This document shows, in pieces, positions 41,673 through 49,058 of a DNA stretch of 64,000 nt (its first letter is position 1; each line of letters opens with the position of its first letter). The notes beneath the pieces are model-generated. The model was not told where the DNA came from and searched no databases. It worked only from the letters and a program-made list of their open reading frames with translations. The stretch spans positions 62,001 through 126,000 of the forward strand of contig NZ_NFJT01000006.1 in the NCBI RefSeq assembly GCF_002160015.1. The letters run 5' to 3'. Source of the DNA: Anaerofilum sp. An201. Lineage in GTDB: Bacteria > Bacillota > Clostridia > Oscillospirales > Ruminococcaceae. A program made the position numbers and the translations under genes.

Positions 41673-42131
41673 ATGGAACAGCAAACACTCGACACCCGCG
41701 GCTATGTGAGCCTGCTGCGCGACGCGGTGCGGGAGGGGCGGACCGTCTCGATGCGCATCGTGGGCAGCAGTATGTCGCCCTTTCTGGCGCACGACCGCGA
41801 CCTCATCACCTTCGCCGCCCCCCACCGGGAGCTGCGGGCCGGGGATATGGTCTTTTACCAGCGCGACAGCGGCCAGTTCGTGATGCACCGCATCCATAAG
41901 GTGCGCCCCGAGGGCCTGTACCTGGTGGGCGACGGGCAGACCGAGATCGAAGGCCCCCTCTCGCCCGACCACGTGTTCGCGCTGGTGGGCAGGGTCTGCC
42001 GCAAGGGGCGCTGGATGCAGCCGGGCGATTTCTGGTGGGAATTTTTCGAGCACGTCTGGCCGCGCCTGCTGCCGCTGCGCCCCGCGATCAGCCGCGCATA
42101 CGGCTTTGTGTACAAACACCGACCGTTCTGA
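41673..42131 (+). CDS. S24/S26 signal-peptidase-like protein (cassette 1)
   Basis: 152 residues, RBS AGGAGG. The motif GSSMSPFL with the Ser33-Met34 pair corresponds to box B of type I signal peptidases. VMHRIHKV (His72) corresponds to the His of the ER/SipW-type enzymes that use Ser-His instead of Ser-Lys, and LVGDGQTE to the later Asp-containing box. There is no N-terminal membrane anchor. It could remove the leader of the candidate substrate; the paralogue at 49948-50421 ends cassette 2. Confidence 0.75.
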   Translation: MEQQTLDTRGYVSLLRDAVREGRTVSMRIVGSSMSPFLAHDRDLITFAAPHRELRAGDMVFYQRDSGQFVMHRIHKVRPEGLYLVGDGQTEIEGPLSPDHVFALVGRVCRKGRWMQPGDFWWEFFEHVWPRLLPLRPAISRAYGFVYKHRPF

Positions 42132-42162
42132 CAAATCGGGGCGGTTGTGCCGCCCGCGCTGT

Positions 42163-42300
42163 TTATGGTATAATGGCCGCAGGGCGGCCATTATATCGCC
42201 TTATTTGAATGCTCTTTTTCTCGCCCCTTGCGGGGCAACCGAAAAAGATAGAAAAATTATACCATTTCGCTTGCGCTTCATGGTATAATAGAATGCGCGA
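42163..42300 (+). promoter_or_regulatory. Two extended -10 promoters and a hairpin before cpsB
   Basis: TGG TATAAT occurs at 42169-42174 and again at 42284-42289. Between them ATAATGGCCGC / GCGGCCATTAT forms a perfect 11-bp hairpin with a 3-base loop that includes the first -10, and TTATACCAT...ATGGTATAA forms a wider inverted repeat around the second. This region probably restarts transcription for the capsule regulatory genes. Confidence 0.55.
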
Positions 42301-42326
42301 ATAAAAGGGGAAAGGGGGGCGCGCCT

Positions 42327-43088
42327 GTGGTGGACATCCACTGCCATATCCTGCCCGGCCTGGACGACGGGGCGGGCGCCGTCTACGACACGCTGGCCAT
42401 GGCCGACCTGGCCGCGCGCAGCGGCACCCGGACGATCGTGGCCACCCCCCACTGCAATATTCCCGGCGTCTACGAGAACTATCTGGGCGAGGAATACTGG
42501 CAGGCCTTTTCACTGGCGCAGGAGGCCATCCGGCAGGAGGGCATCCCGCTGACGCTGCTGCCGGGCATGGAGGTGTTCGCCACCGAGTCGCTGCCCCGGC
42601 TGATCGCCGACGGGAAACTGCTGGGCCTCAACCGCACCCGCAATCTTCTGGTGGAGTTCGAGTTTGTGGAGGACCCCGATTTTGCCCGCCATGTGCTGGC
42701 CCGGGTGGCCGAGGCCGGGATGCGCCCGGTGGTGGCCCACGCCGAGCGGTACCTGTTCGTGCAGGACGACCCGCAGATCGTCTTTGAATGGCAGGCGCTG
42801 GGCTATGCCGTGCAGGCGAACAAGGGCAGCTTTGTGGGTCGGTTCGGCTCCCACGCCGCCCGCACCGCCTGGCGCCTTCTGGACCACAACCTCATCACCG
42901 CCATCGCCAGCGACGCCCACACGCCGGTCATGCGCACCCCGTATATGGCCGACGTGTTCGACATGCTGGCGGCCGACTATCCCCCCGCATACATAGAGCA
43001 TCTGTTTTTCACCAACCCGCGACGCCTGTGCCGCGGCGAGGACCCGGTGACGTTCCGGGCCGTTCCCTTCGATGAATCAGCACAGTAA
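42327..43088 (+). CDS. CpsB/YwqE-type tyrosine-protein phosphatase (PHP fold)
   Basis: 253 residues, GTG start (two successive GTG codons, GGGGGG upstream). PHP metal motifs: MVDIHCHILPGLDDGA at the start, ATPHCN, GMEVFA, VVAHAERY near residue 138 and ASDAHTPVMRTP near residue 196. CpsB proteins dephosphorylate the tyrosine cluster of the capsule BY-kinase and control chain length. The two kinases at 44035-47027 are the obvious substrates. Confidence 0.92.
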   Translation: MVDIHCHILPGLDDGAGAVYDTLAMADLAARSGTRTIVATPHCNIPGVYENYLGEEYWQAFSLAQEAIRQEGIPLTLLPGMEVFATESLPRLIADGKLLGLNRTRNLLVEFEFVEDPDFARHVLARVAEAGMRPVVAHAERYLFVQDDPQIVFEWQALGYAVQANKGSFVGRFGSHAARTAWRLLDHNLITAIASDAHTPVMRTPYMADVFDMLAADYPPAYIEHLFFTNPRRLCRGEDPVTFRAVPFDESAQ

Positions 43089-43103
43089 AAAGGAGCAGCA
43101 ACA

Positions 43104-44030
43104 ATGAGAAAGATACGCATCGCTGTGGTGGCTGTGTTCCTGCTGTCCGCCATTGCCTACGGGTGGCTCACCCTGTTTGCAGACCGCGGCAAGGACACCA
43201 CCCCGCCCACCATCCAGTGCAGCCAGGACACCCTCCAGCTGAGTGTGGAGGACGACGAGAGCAAACTGCTGGAGGGCATCACCGCGCAGGACAACGTGGA
43301 CGGCGACCTCACCGCCGCCATCCGGGTGTCCGCCCTCTCGCGGTTTGCCGCGCAGGGCAGGCGGACGGTGGACTATGTGGTGTTCGACAGCGCCAACAAC
43401 TTTGCCACCTACAGCCGCACCGTGCAGTACACCGACTACCAGCCGCCCCGCATCTGGCTGGACGAGCCGCTGCGGGTGGACATCAACCAGCTGGAAAAGT
43501 TCGACCCCTCCGCCTCGCTGCGCGCCGAGGACGTGCTGGACGGCGACATCTCCAACAAGGTGCGGGTGTCGGTCAACAGCGGCGCCTATGTGGGCGACGC
43601 GGGCAACTACCCCATCACGGCGCAGGTCAGCAACAGCGCGGGCGACACCGTCACCGTGCCGCTGGAGATGACCGTGATCGACTCCACCGACCCCGACGAG
43701 AGCGGCAAATACTACCCCATGCTCTCCCAGTACATCGCCTACACCAAGGTGGGCCAGGGCATCGACCCGATGCAGTTCCTGTGCGGCGTGATGCGCGGCA
43801 GCCAGACATATCTGTTCCCCGAGAGCACCGTGACCGATGACGACGAGGACGAGGACGAGGATGAGGACATCCCCTCTGCCGGCGGTGTGATGGGCATCGA
43901 GCGCAGAGACATCACCGTGAACAACACGGCGGACGCCGCCACCCCCGGCACCTATACCGTGGAATATTCCTACACATCGGACGACGATATTACCGCCGTG
44001 ACCAAACTGGTGGTAGTGGTAGAGGAGTAA
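43104..44030 (+). CDS. Membrane-anchored Ig/cadherin-like protein in capsule operon
   Basis: 308 residues. N-terminal signal anchor (residues 4-25), then two DUF5011-like Ig repeats, each with a D-x-V-D/L-D-GD motif (ITAQDNVDGDLTAAI; LRAEDVLDGDISNKVR). A region with YTKVGQGIDPMQF and an acidic run (DDDEDEDEDED, about residue 248) follows, then a third beta-rich end. Not recognised as an enzyme. Between cpsB and the co-polymerase genes, so it may sit in the periplasm-like space with the assembly machinery. RBS AAAAGGAG. Confidence 0.75.
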   Translation: MRKIRIAVVAVFLLSAIAYGWLTLFADRGKDTTPPTIQCSQDTLQLSVEDDESKLLEGITAQDNVDGDLTAAIRVSALSRFAAQGRRTVDYVVFDSANNFATYSRTVQYTDYQPPRIWLDEPLRVDINQLEKFDPSASLRAEDVLDGDISNKVRVSVNSGAYVGDAGNYPITAQVSNSAGDTVTVPLEMTVIDSTDPDESGKYYPMLSQYIAYTKVGQGIDPMQFLCGVMRGSQTYLFPESTVTDDDEDEDEDEDIPSAGGVMGIERRDITVNNTADAATPGTYTVEYSYTSDDDITAVTKLVVVVEE

Positions 44031-44034
44031 AACG

Positions 44035-45501
44035 ATGAACAAAGACGAAAACTTCAACGAGATACTGCAGACCAGCCGGCTGGAGCCGTTCACGCTGGTG
44101 CGCGATATTCTGGTGAACTGGTGGGTGATCCTGCTGGGCGCGCTGGCGGCGGCGATGCTGGCGGCCACCGTGCTGAGCCTGCGCTGGCAGCCCGCCTACA
44201 CCACCTCGGCCACCTTCGCGGTGTCCAGCCGGGTGGGCGCCAGCTCCTACGCCGACCTCAACAGCGCCAGCGAGATGGCCGGCACCTTCCAGAAGATCCT
44301 GCAAAGCTCGGCCCTCAACAAGATCCTGTGCGAGGAGCTGGAGGTGGATTCCATCGACGCTGCCATCACCAGCAACGTCATCCCCAACACCAACCTGCTG
44401 GAGCTGTCGGTGTCCTCCTCCTCGCCGCGCGAAGCGTTCGACACCATCCACGCCGTCATGGACAACTACGCGCAGGTGTCCTATTTCTCGCTGGGCAACG
44501 CCGTGCTGGAGCCGCTGGACGAGCCGGAGATCCCGCTGTATCCCTCCAACCCGCTGAACACCTCCCGCGCCATGAAGCTGGCCTTCCTGGCGGCGGCCGC
44601 GGCGCTGGCGGCGCTGTTCGGCCTGCTGTCCTTCTTCCGCGACACCGTCAAGCAGGAGGACGACGTGGAGGCGAAGCTCGACACCCGCAGCCTGGGCGCG
44701 CTGGTGTATGAGCCCAAGGCCAAGAACCTGCGCGAGCTGTTCCAGAAGCAGAAAAAGGCCCTGCTGGTGAGCCAGCCGCTGGCCGGCTTCGGGTTCGTGG
44801 AGAGCTACCGCAAGTTTGTGTCCAAGCTGGAATACCAGATGGAAAAACACCACAGCAAGGTGCTGGTGGTGAGCAGCGTGTCCGAGAACGAGGGCAAGTC
44901 CACCGTGGCGGCCAACATCGCCATCAGCCTGGTGCAGCGCGGCAAAAAGGTGCTGCTGATCGACGGCGACCTGCGCCGCCCGTCCCAGTTCCTGATCCTG
45001 GGCATCGAGACCCAGGACAAGAACGAGCTGGGCGAATACCTCAAGAGCGGGCGCTTTTCCGACGAGATCATCACCAAAACCGACATCGGCGGCCTCTACT
45101 TCATGGGCGGGCGCAACTGCTACTCGATGTCCACCGACATGCTGCAGAGCGGCAACATCGAAAAGCTGCTGAAAACCTGCCGCCGCCTGGTGGACTATGT
45201 GGTGATCGACACGCCGCCGGCCGGGCCGCTGGGCGACGCCGAGCTGTTTGCCCGGTACGCCGACGAGGTGCTGCTGGTGGTGCGCCAGAACTACATGCTG
45301 GCCGAGGACATCAACGATGTGTTGGACCATTTCCGCGAGGTGGGCTGCCATGTGGTGGGCGTTGTGCTGAACCGCGTGCAGTCGTTTGAAAACCTCACCG
45401 CCCAGACGGTGGGCCGCTATGCCGGCCGCTACGGCTACGGGTATGGGTATGGATACGGCGCGTACGCACAGTACGCCAACGACAGAGGGGAACAGCAATG
45501 A
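44035..45501 (+). CDS. Polysaccharide co-polymerase fused to BY-kinase (CpsC-CpsD), first copy
   Basis: 488 residues. N-terminal Wzz/CpsC part with two membrane helices (about 29-48 and 181-203) and an outer domain between them, joined to a cytoplasmic tyrosine kinase. Kinase motifs: Walker A VSENEGKSTVAANIA, Walker A' LLIDGDLRRP, Walker B YVVIDTPPAGPL. The tail GRYAGRYGYGYGYGYGAYAQ is the autophosphorylated Tyr cluster. In most Firmicutes the two parts are separate proteins. It controls length and export of the capsule polymer with CpsB. Confidence 0.92.
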   Translation: MNKDENFNEILQTSRLEPFTLVRDILVNWWVILLGALAAAMLAATVLSLRWQPAYTTSATFAVSSRVGASSYADLNSASEMAGTFQKILQSSALNKILCEELEVDSIDAAITSNVIPNTNLLELSVSSSSPREAFDTIHAVMDNYAQVSYFSLGNAVLEPLDEPEIPLYPSNPLNTSRAMKLAFLAAAAALAALFGLLSFFRDTVKQEDDVEAKLDTRSLGALVYEPKAKNLRELFQKQKKALLVSQPLAGFGFVESYRKFVSKLEYQMEKHHSKVLVVSSVSENEGKSTVAANIAISLVQRGKKVLLIDGDLRRPSQFLILGIETQDKNELGEYLKSGRFSDEIITKTDIGGLYFMGGRNCYSMSTDMLQSGNIEKLLKTCRRLVDYVVIDTPPAGPLGDAELFARYADEVLLVVRQNYMLAEDINDVLDHFREVGCHVVGVVLNRVQSFENLTAQTVGRYAGRYGYGYGYGYGAYAQYANDRGEQQ

Positions 45502-47027
45502 GTGAGAGATATGAACGGGAGGACAGCCGCCCGTCTTCCCAGCCGGAAAAGATCGACCTGCTCCACATCGTGGCGGATTTTCTGTATGGGCTGAAAAAGC
45601 TGTGGGTGCTGCTGCTGGTCGTGGTGGTGGCCTGCACGCTGCGCTCGTATTTCGCCACCAGCAGCAGCTACACGCCGAGCTATGTGGCGTCGGCCACCAT
45701 GTCGGTGACCACCGTCAGCGGCGGCGGCGGATATATGGACTCCAAATCGGCCGAGCAGATGGCCACCGTCTTTCCGTATGTGCTCACCAGCGGCGTGCTG
45801 GCCGACGTGGTGGCCGACTATATGGGGCTGGACGCGCTGCCCGGCAGCGTGAGCGTGACCGCCGAGGAGGGCACCAACCTGCTGACCGTTTCGGCCACCT
45901 CGTCCGACCCGCAGGCGGCCTACGACCTGCTGCACGCGATGATCGAGTGCTATCCCCAGGTGGGCGAGTTCGTGTTCGGCCAGACCACTCTGGAGATCCT
46001 GGACGAGACCGGCGTGCCCACCGACACCCAGAAGGAGGTCGTCATCCGCGGCTCCTATAAGCGGGGCGCGGTGCAGGGCCTTGTGCTGGCGCTGGTGATC
46101 CTGTGCGTGTATGTGCTGTCCCACCGCACCGTGCAGTCGACCGACCAGCTGAAAAAGCAGGTGAACCTGAGCCGTCTGGCCAGCATCACCTATGTGCGCG
46201 GCAAAAAGCGCAAAAAGAAAAACGGCGCTCCGCTGTGCATTCTGAACAGCCATGTGCCCGAGACCTATCTGGAATCCATCCGCAAGCTGCGCATGCGCGT
46301 GGCCCGCGAGATGGAGGAAAAGGGCTATAAGACCCTGATGGTGACCAGCTCGGTGCCGGGCGAAGGCAAGACCACCATCGCGGCCAACCTGGCCGTCGCG
46401 CTGGCGCGGCAGGGCAAAAAGGTGATCCTGGTGGACTGCGACGCGCGCAACCCGTCGCTGGCGCACGTGCTGGGCAGCACCGACGAGCACCCCGGCCTGG
46501 GGCAGGTGCTGCGCGGCGAGGCCGAGCTGGACACGGCGCTGTGCGACGTGAGCGTGGACAGCAGCAATGTGCTGCGGGTGCTGTACGGCGGCAAGCCCAG
46601 CAAGGCGGACGCCCTGCTGCTGGGCCGCACCCAGATGGAGGAACTGATCGGCAAGCTGCGCGAGCAGGCGGACATCGTGATCCTGGACACCGCCCCGGCC
46701 CAGCTGCTGGCCGACGCCTCGCTGATGGCGCGGTATGTGGACGCGGCGCTGTATGTGGTGCGGTACGACTACACCAAGATGAAGCGCATCCGGGCCGGCA
46801 TCCAGGCGCTGGACGTCAGCGGCATCCATATGCTGGGCTACGTCTTCAACAGCGACCAGAGCGCCAAAGGCAAGCGCCACAGCCGCGGCTACGACTACGG
46901 ATACGGCTATGGCTACGGATACGGCCGCTACTGGCGCTACAGCCATTACAGCCACTACGCCCAGCAGGACAAGCTGCGGGAAACCGGCAAACAGCAGGAC
47001 GGCTCCGGGCGCGTGATCAAAAACTGA
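45498..47027 (+). CDS. Polysaccharide co-polymerase fused to BY-kinase, second copy
   Basis: 509 residues, ATG overlapping the previous stop (ATGA). Same layout as the preceding gene: membrane helices near 36-50 and 193-209, kinase with TSSVPGEGKTTIAANLA, VILVDCDARNPS and IVILDTAPAQLL. The Tyr-rich tail is GYDYGYGYGYGYGRYWRYSHYSHYA read in two pieces. Sequence similarity to copy 1 is moderate, so this is an old duplication. A basic loop RGKKRKKK precedes the kinase. The two proteins may form a mixed complex. Confidence 0.92.
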   Translation: MSERYEREDSRPSSQPEKIDLLHIVADFLYGLKKLWVLLLVVVVACTLRSYFATSSSYTPSYVASATMSVTTVSGGGGYMDSKSAEQMATVFPYVLTSGVLADVVADYMGLDALPGSVSVTAEEGTNLLTVSATSSDPQAAYDLLHAMIECYPQVGEFVFGQTTLEILDETGVPTDTQKEVVIRGSYKRGAVQGLVLALVILCVYVLSHRTVQSTDQLKKQVNLSRLASITYVRGKKRKKKNGAPLCILNSHVPETYLESIRKLRMRVAREMEEKGYKTLMVTSSVPGEGKTTIAANLAVALARQGKKVILVDCDARNPSLAHVLGSTDEHPGLGQVLRGEAELDTALCDVSVDSSNVLRVLYGGKPSKADALLLGRTQMEELIGKLREQADIVILDTAPAQLLADASLMARYVDAALYVVRYDYTKMKRIRAGIQALDVSGIHMLGYVFNSDQSAKGKRHSRGYDYGYGYGYGYGRYWRYSHYSHYAQQDKLRETGKQQDGSGRVIKN

Positions 47028-47037
47028 ATCAGGGCCG

Positions 47038-47085
47038 CACAGCCCGGCACAGGCGAGCATATCCTGTGCCGGGCTGTGTTTTTTT
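47038..47085 (+). terminator. Terminator of the capsule regulatory operon
   Basis: Perfect 16-bp stem CACAGCCCGGCACAGG / CCTGTGCCGGGCTGTG, 9-base loop, T7. Confidence 0.95.
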
Positions 47086-47120
47086 GCCGTTCGGCAGATG
47101 CAGCGGCAACATAATTTTTT

Positions 47121-47154
47121 ATTCGCTTGCAATCGACAGAAATTCGCTTATAAT
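47121..47154 (+). promoter_or_regulatory. Promoter of cassette 2 with direct repeat
   Basis: TTGCAA (47127-47132), 16 bp, TATAAT (47149-47154). The octamer ATTCGCTT occurs at 47121-47128 and 47142-47149, period 21 bp, flanking the spacer. Confidence 0.65.
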
Positions 47155-47222
47155 AGTATCAGTGAAATTGCCTATCAAATCGATGGCAGTTTCCGTCACA
47201 ACTCTATAGAAGGGGGAATCGT

Positions 47223-47579
47223 ATGTCTCATCCGTTTAAAAACAATTGTCCCCCTCCCAAGGACGTTTTTTGTCCCAGCGGGGCATCTGAAGCGCCGCCG
47301 GGGCCGGTCTATCAGGCCTCCTCCCACTACATCCACCGCAAAGTGGCAGACATGGATGTGCTGATTTCGGTGGGGGGGAACATCGCCAATTTCAACGGAT
47401 ACATAGAGCTGAATCCCAGCGCCTCGCTCCTGTGGGAGACACTGGCGCAGCCCAAAACGGCCGCGGAATTGGCCGCTGCGCTGCAGAGCGCCTACGGGAT
47501 CGCGCCCGAACAGGCCCGCGCAGACGTGCAGGAATTCCTGGAGCTGCTGGTGCAGCATGAAATGGTGGTGGCGCCGTGA
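47223..47579 (+). CDS. PqqD-like peptide-binding protein (cassette 2)
   Basis: 118 residues. A 30-residue proline-rich N-terminal stretch is followed by a PqqD domain: YIHRKVADMDVLISVGGN, then NPSASLLWETLAQPKTAAEL and the helical end. The NP-SAS-LLW element is the canonical PqqD hallmark. The radical SAM gene starts inside its stop (GTGA), supporting a leader-binding role. Paralogue of the protein at 36916-37227 by fold, not closely similar in sequence. RBS AGAAGGGGG. Confidence 0.85.
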   Translation: MSHPFKNNCPPPKDVFCPSGASEAPPGPVYQASSHYIHRKVADMDVLISVGGNIANFNGYIELNPSASLLWETLAQPKTAAELAAALQSAYGIAPEQARADVQEFLELLVQHEMVVAP

Positions 47580-48718
47580 CAAGCGAAACACCCGCCATTC
47601 CACCCGGCGCACAGCGCCTGGCCGAGATGCCGCGCCGCATCCCGGTGAACGGGACATTCGAGCTCACCGTGCGCTGCAACCTGCACTGCAAGATGTGCCT
47701 GTTCCGCCACGCCGACAGCGAAAACGCCCGCCTGCTGGCCGAGGAGATGACGGCGGACGAGTGGATCGAGATGGCGCGCCAGGCGGCCCGGGCAGGGACG
47801 GTGAACCTGCTGATCACCGGCGGTGAACCGCTGCTGCGCCCGGATTTCTGCGAGATCTGGGAGGGCGTTTACCAACAGGGGTTTCTGATCACCCTGTACA
47901 CCAACGCCACGCTGGTGACGCCGAAGGTGATGGAAACGCTCCGCAGATATCCGCCGCACAAGATCGGCGTGACCATCTACGGCGCGTCGCCCGAGACCTA
48001 CCGGAAGGTGTGCGGCGATGCAGCGACCTTTGCGCGCACCATTGCCGGGATTCACCAATTGCAGACGCTGCCGTCGGTGCTGGAATTCCGCACCACGATC
48101 ATAAAGGACAATTATGCCGATGCGGACGCCATCGACGAATTGGTGCAGCGGGAGTTCGGGAAAGAATTTCGGGTGACCCAGGCCCGCATGGTCACCAAAG
48201 CGGTGCGAGGCGCCTGTGCCGACGTGGAAAGCTGCCGGCTGGACCCGGAAGACAACGTGCGGCTGGCATTCCGGCGGGGGATCAATCTCATCAAGCAGTA
48301 TGTGGGCGACCGTTACGATGAGCGGAACCTTTTGCTTGAGCATGTGAACGTAAGCGAAGATGATGCATTCCAGCCGCGCCTGACCTTATTTGGCTGCGAT
48401 GCCGGGATGCGGGACTATGTGATCTCATGGGACGGACAGCTTTTGGGCTGTCAAATGTTGGGGGTATTCCACACAGACGCTCGCGGGCAAGGATTCCACA
48501 CAGCCTGGGAACGTTTCCCTCTGGAGGTGAAATTACCTCCTGTAAACAACACCTGCCTGTCTTGCAAAAGCCGAAACATATGCAACTGCTGCTATGCATC
48601 GCGTTATGCGGAAACCGGCTTTTTGGATGGGCTGCCCGACTATGTATGCAAGGATACTTCCATACTGCAAGCAATGTATGATAGAGGAGAGAGCAAACAT
48701 GGAAAAAACGAATTATGA
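47576..48718 (+). CDS. Radical SAM/SPASM peptide-modifying enzyme (cassette 2)
   Basis: 380 residues, GTG start overlapping the PqqD stop. Cluster motif C34-x3-C38-x2-C41 (VRCNLHCKMCLF), LLITGGEPLLRPDF near residue 85, GVTIYGASPETY. C-terminal cysteines (FGCDAG, LGCQML, CLSCKSRNICNCCYASRY, YVCKD) form a SPASM-like region. Clearly homologous to the enzyme at 37898-39010. The last third of the gene is AT-richer than the first, continuing into the substrate gene, which overlaps by 20 bp. Reaction unknown. Confidence 0.88.
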   Translation: MTSETPAIPPGAQRLAEMPRRIPVNGTFELTVRCNLHCKMCLFRHADSENARLLAEEMTADEWIEMARQAARAGTVNLLITGGEPLLRPDFCEIWEGVYQQGFLITLYTNATLVTPKVMETLRRYPPHKIGVTIYGASPETYRKVCGDAATFARTIAGIHQLQTLPSVLEFRTTIIKDNYADADAIDELVQREFGKEFRVTQARMVTKAVRGACADVESCRLDPEDNVRLAFRRGINLIKQYVGDRYDERNLLLEHVNVSEDDAFQPRLTLFGCDAGMRDYVISWDGQLLGCQMLGVFHTDARGQGFHTAWERFPLEVKLPPVNNTCLSCKSRNICNCCYASRYAETGFLDGLPDYVCKDTSILQAMYDRGESKHGKNEL

Positions 48719-49055
48719 GAAACCTGAGGTAAAGCTTGTTTCGATCCGCAATGACCGCGCGGTGGCAAACACTTGCTGGGGAGGACATGGGAATTCGACG
48801 ACCTGGTATTACGATATTTCCGGTCAGGGATATGTGTCGTTTCAAATCGGCGGCGGAAAGTGTACGCTGAACTTTTCCAATGTTACATACTACGACAAGC
48901 AGAACGATGAAAGCCCCGAAATGTTGCTGGAAAGCGATCCCAAATATCACGAACTGTACGATGCATTGATGACTTCAGGTGGCGACACCGGAAACCCCTT
49001 CAAAGGCGAGGGCATTAACTTTATTCCCGATAACCCCGATCCCGAATGGAGCTGA
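48699..49055 (+). CDS. Candidate modified peptide/protein substrate (cassette 2)
   Basis: 118 residues from the ATG at 48699 (AGAGGAGAG upstream). The N-terminus shares K3, aromatic Y6, P9, aliphatic L13, I16, Asn18, V22-A23 and then a Cys (26) with the cassette 1 candidate. After that the two diverge: this one is rich in Gly, Asn, Ser, Tyr and Trp (CWGGHGNSTTWYYD), has only one more Cys (55), an acidic middle and a C-terminal PDNPDPEWS ending in Ser. No membrane segment or enzyme motif. AT-rich. Position after the radical SAM gene and before the kinase gene suggests it is the substrate. Confidence 0.6.
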   Translation: MEKTNYEKPEVKLVSIRNDRAVANTCWGGHGNSTTWYYDISGQGYVSFQIGGGKCTLNFSNVTYYDKQNDESPEMLLESDPKYHELYDALMTSGGDTGNPFKGEGINFIPDNPDPEWS

Positions 49056-49058
49056 CCC

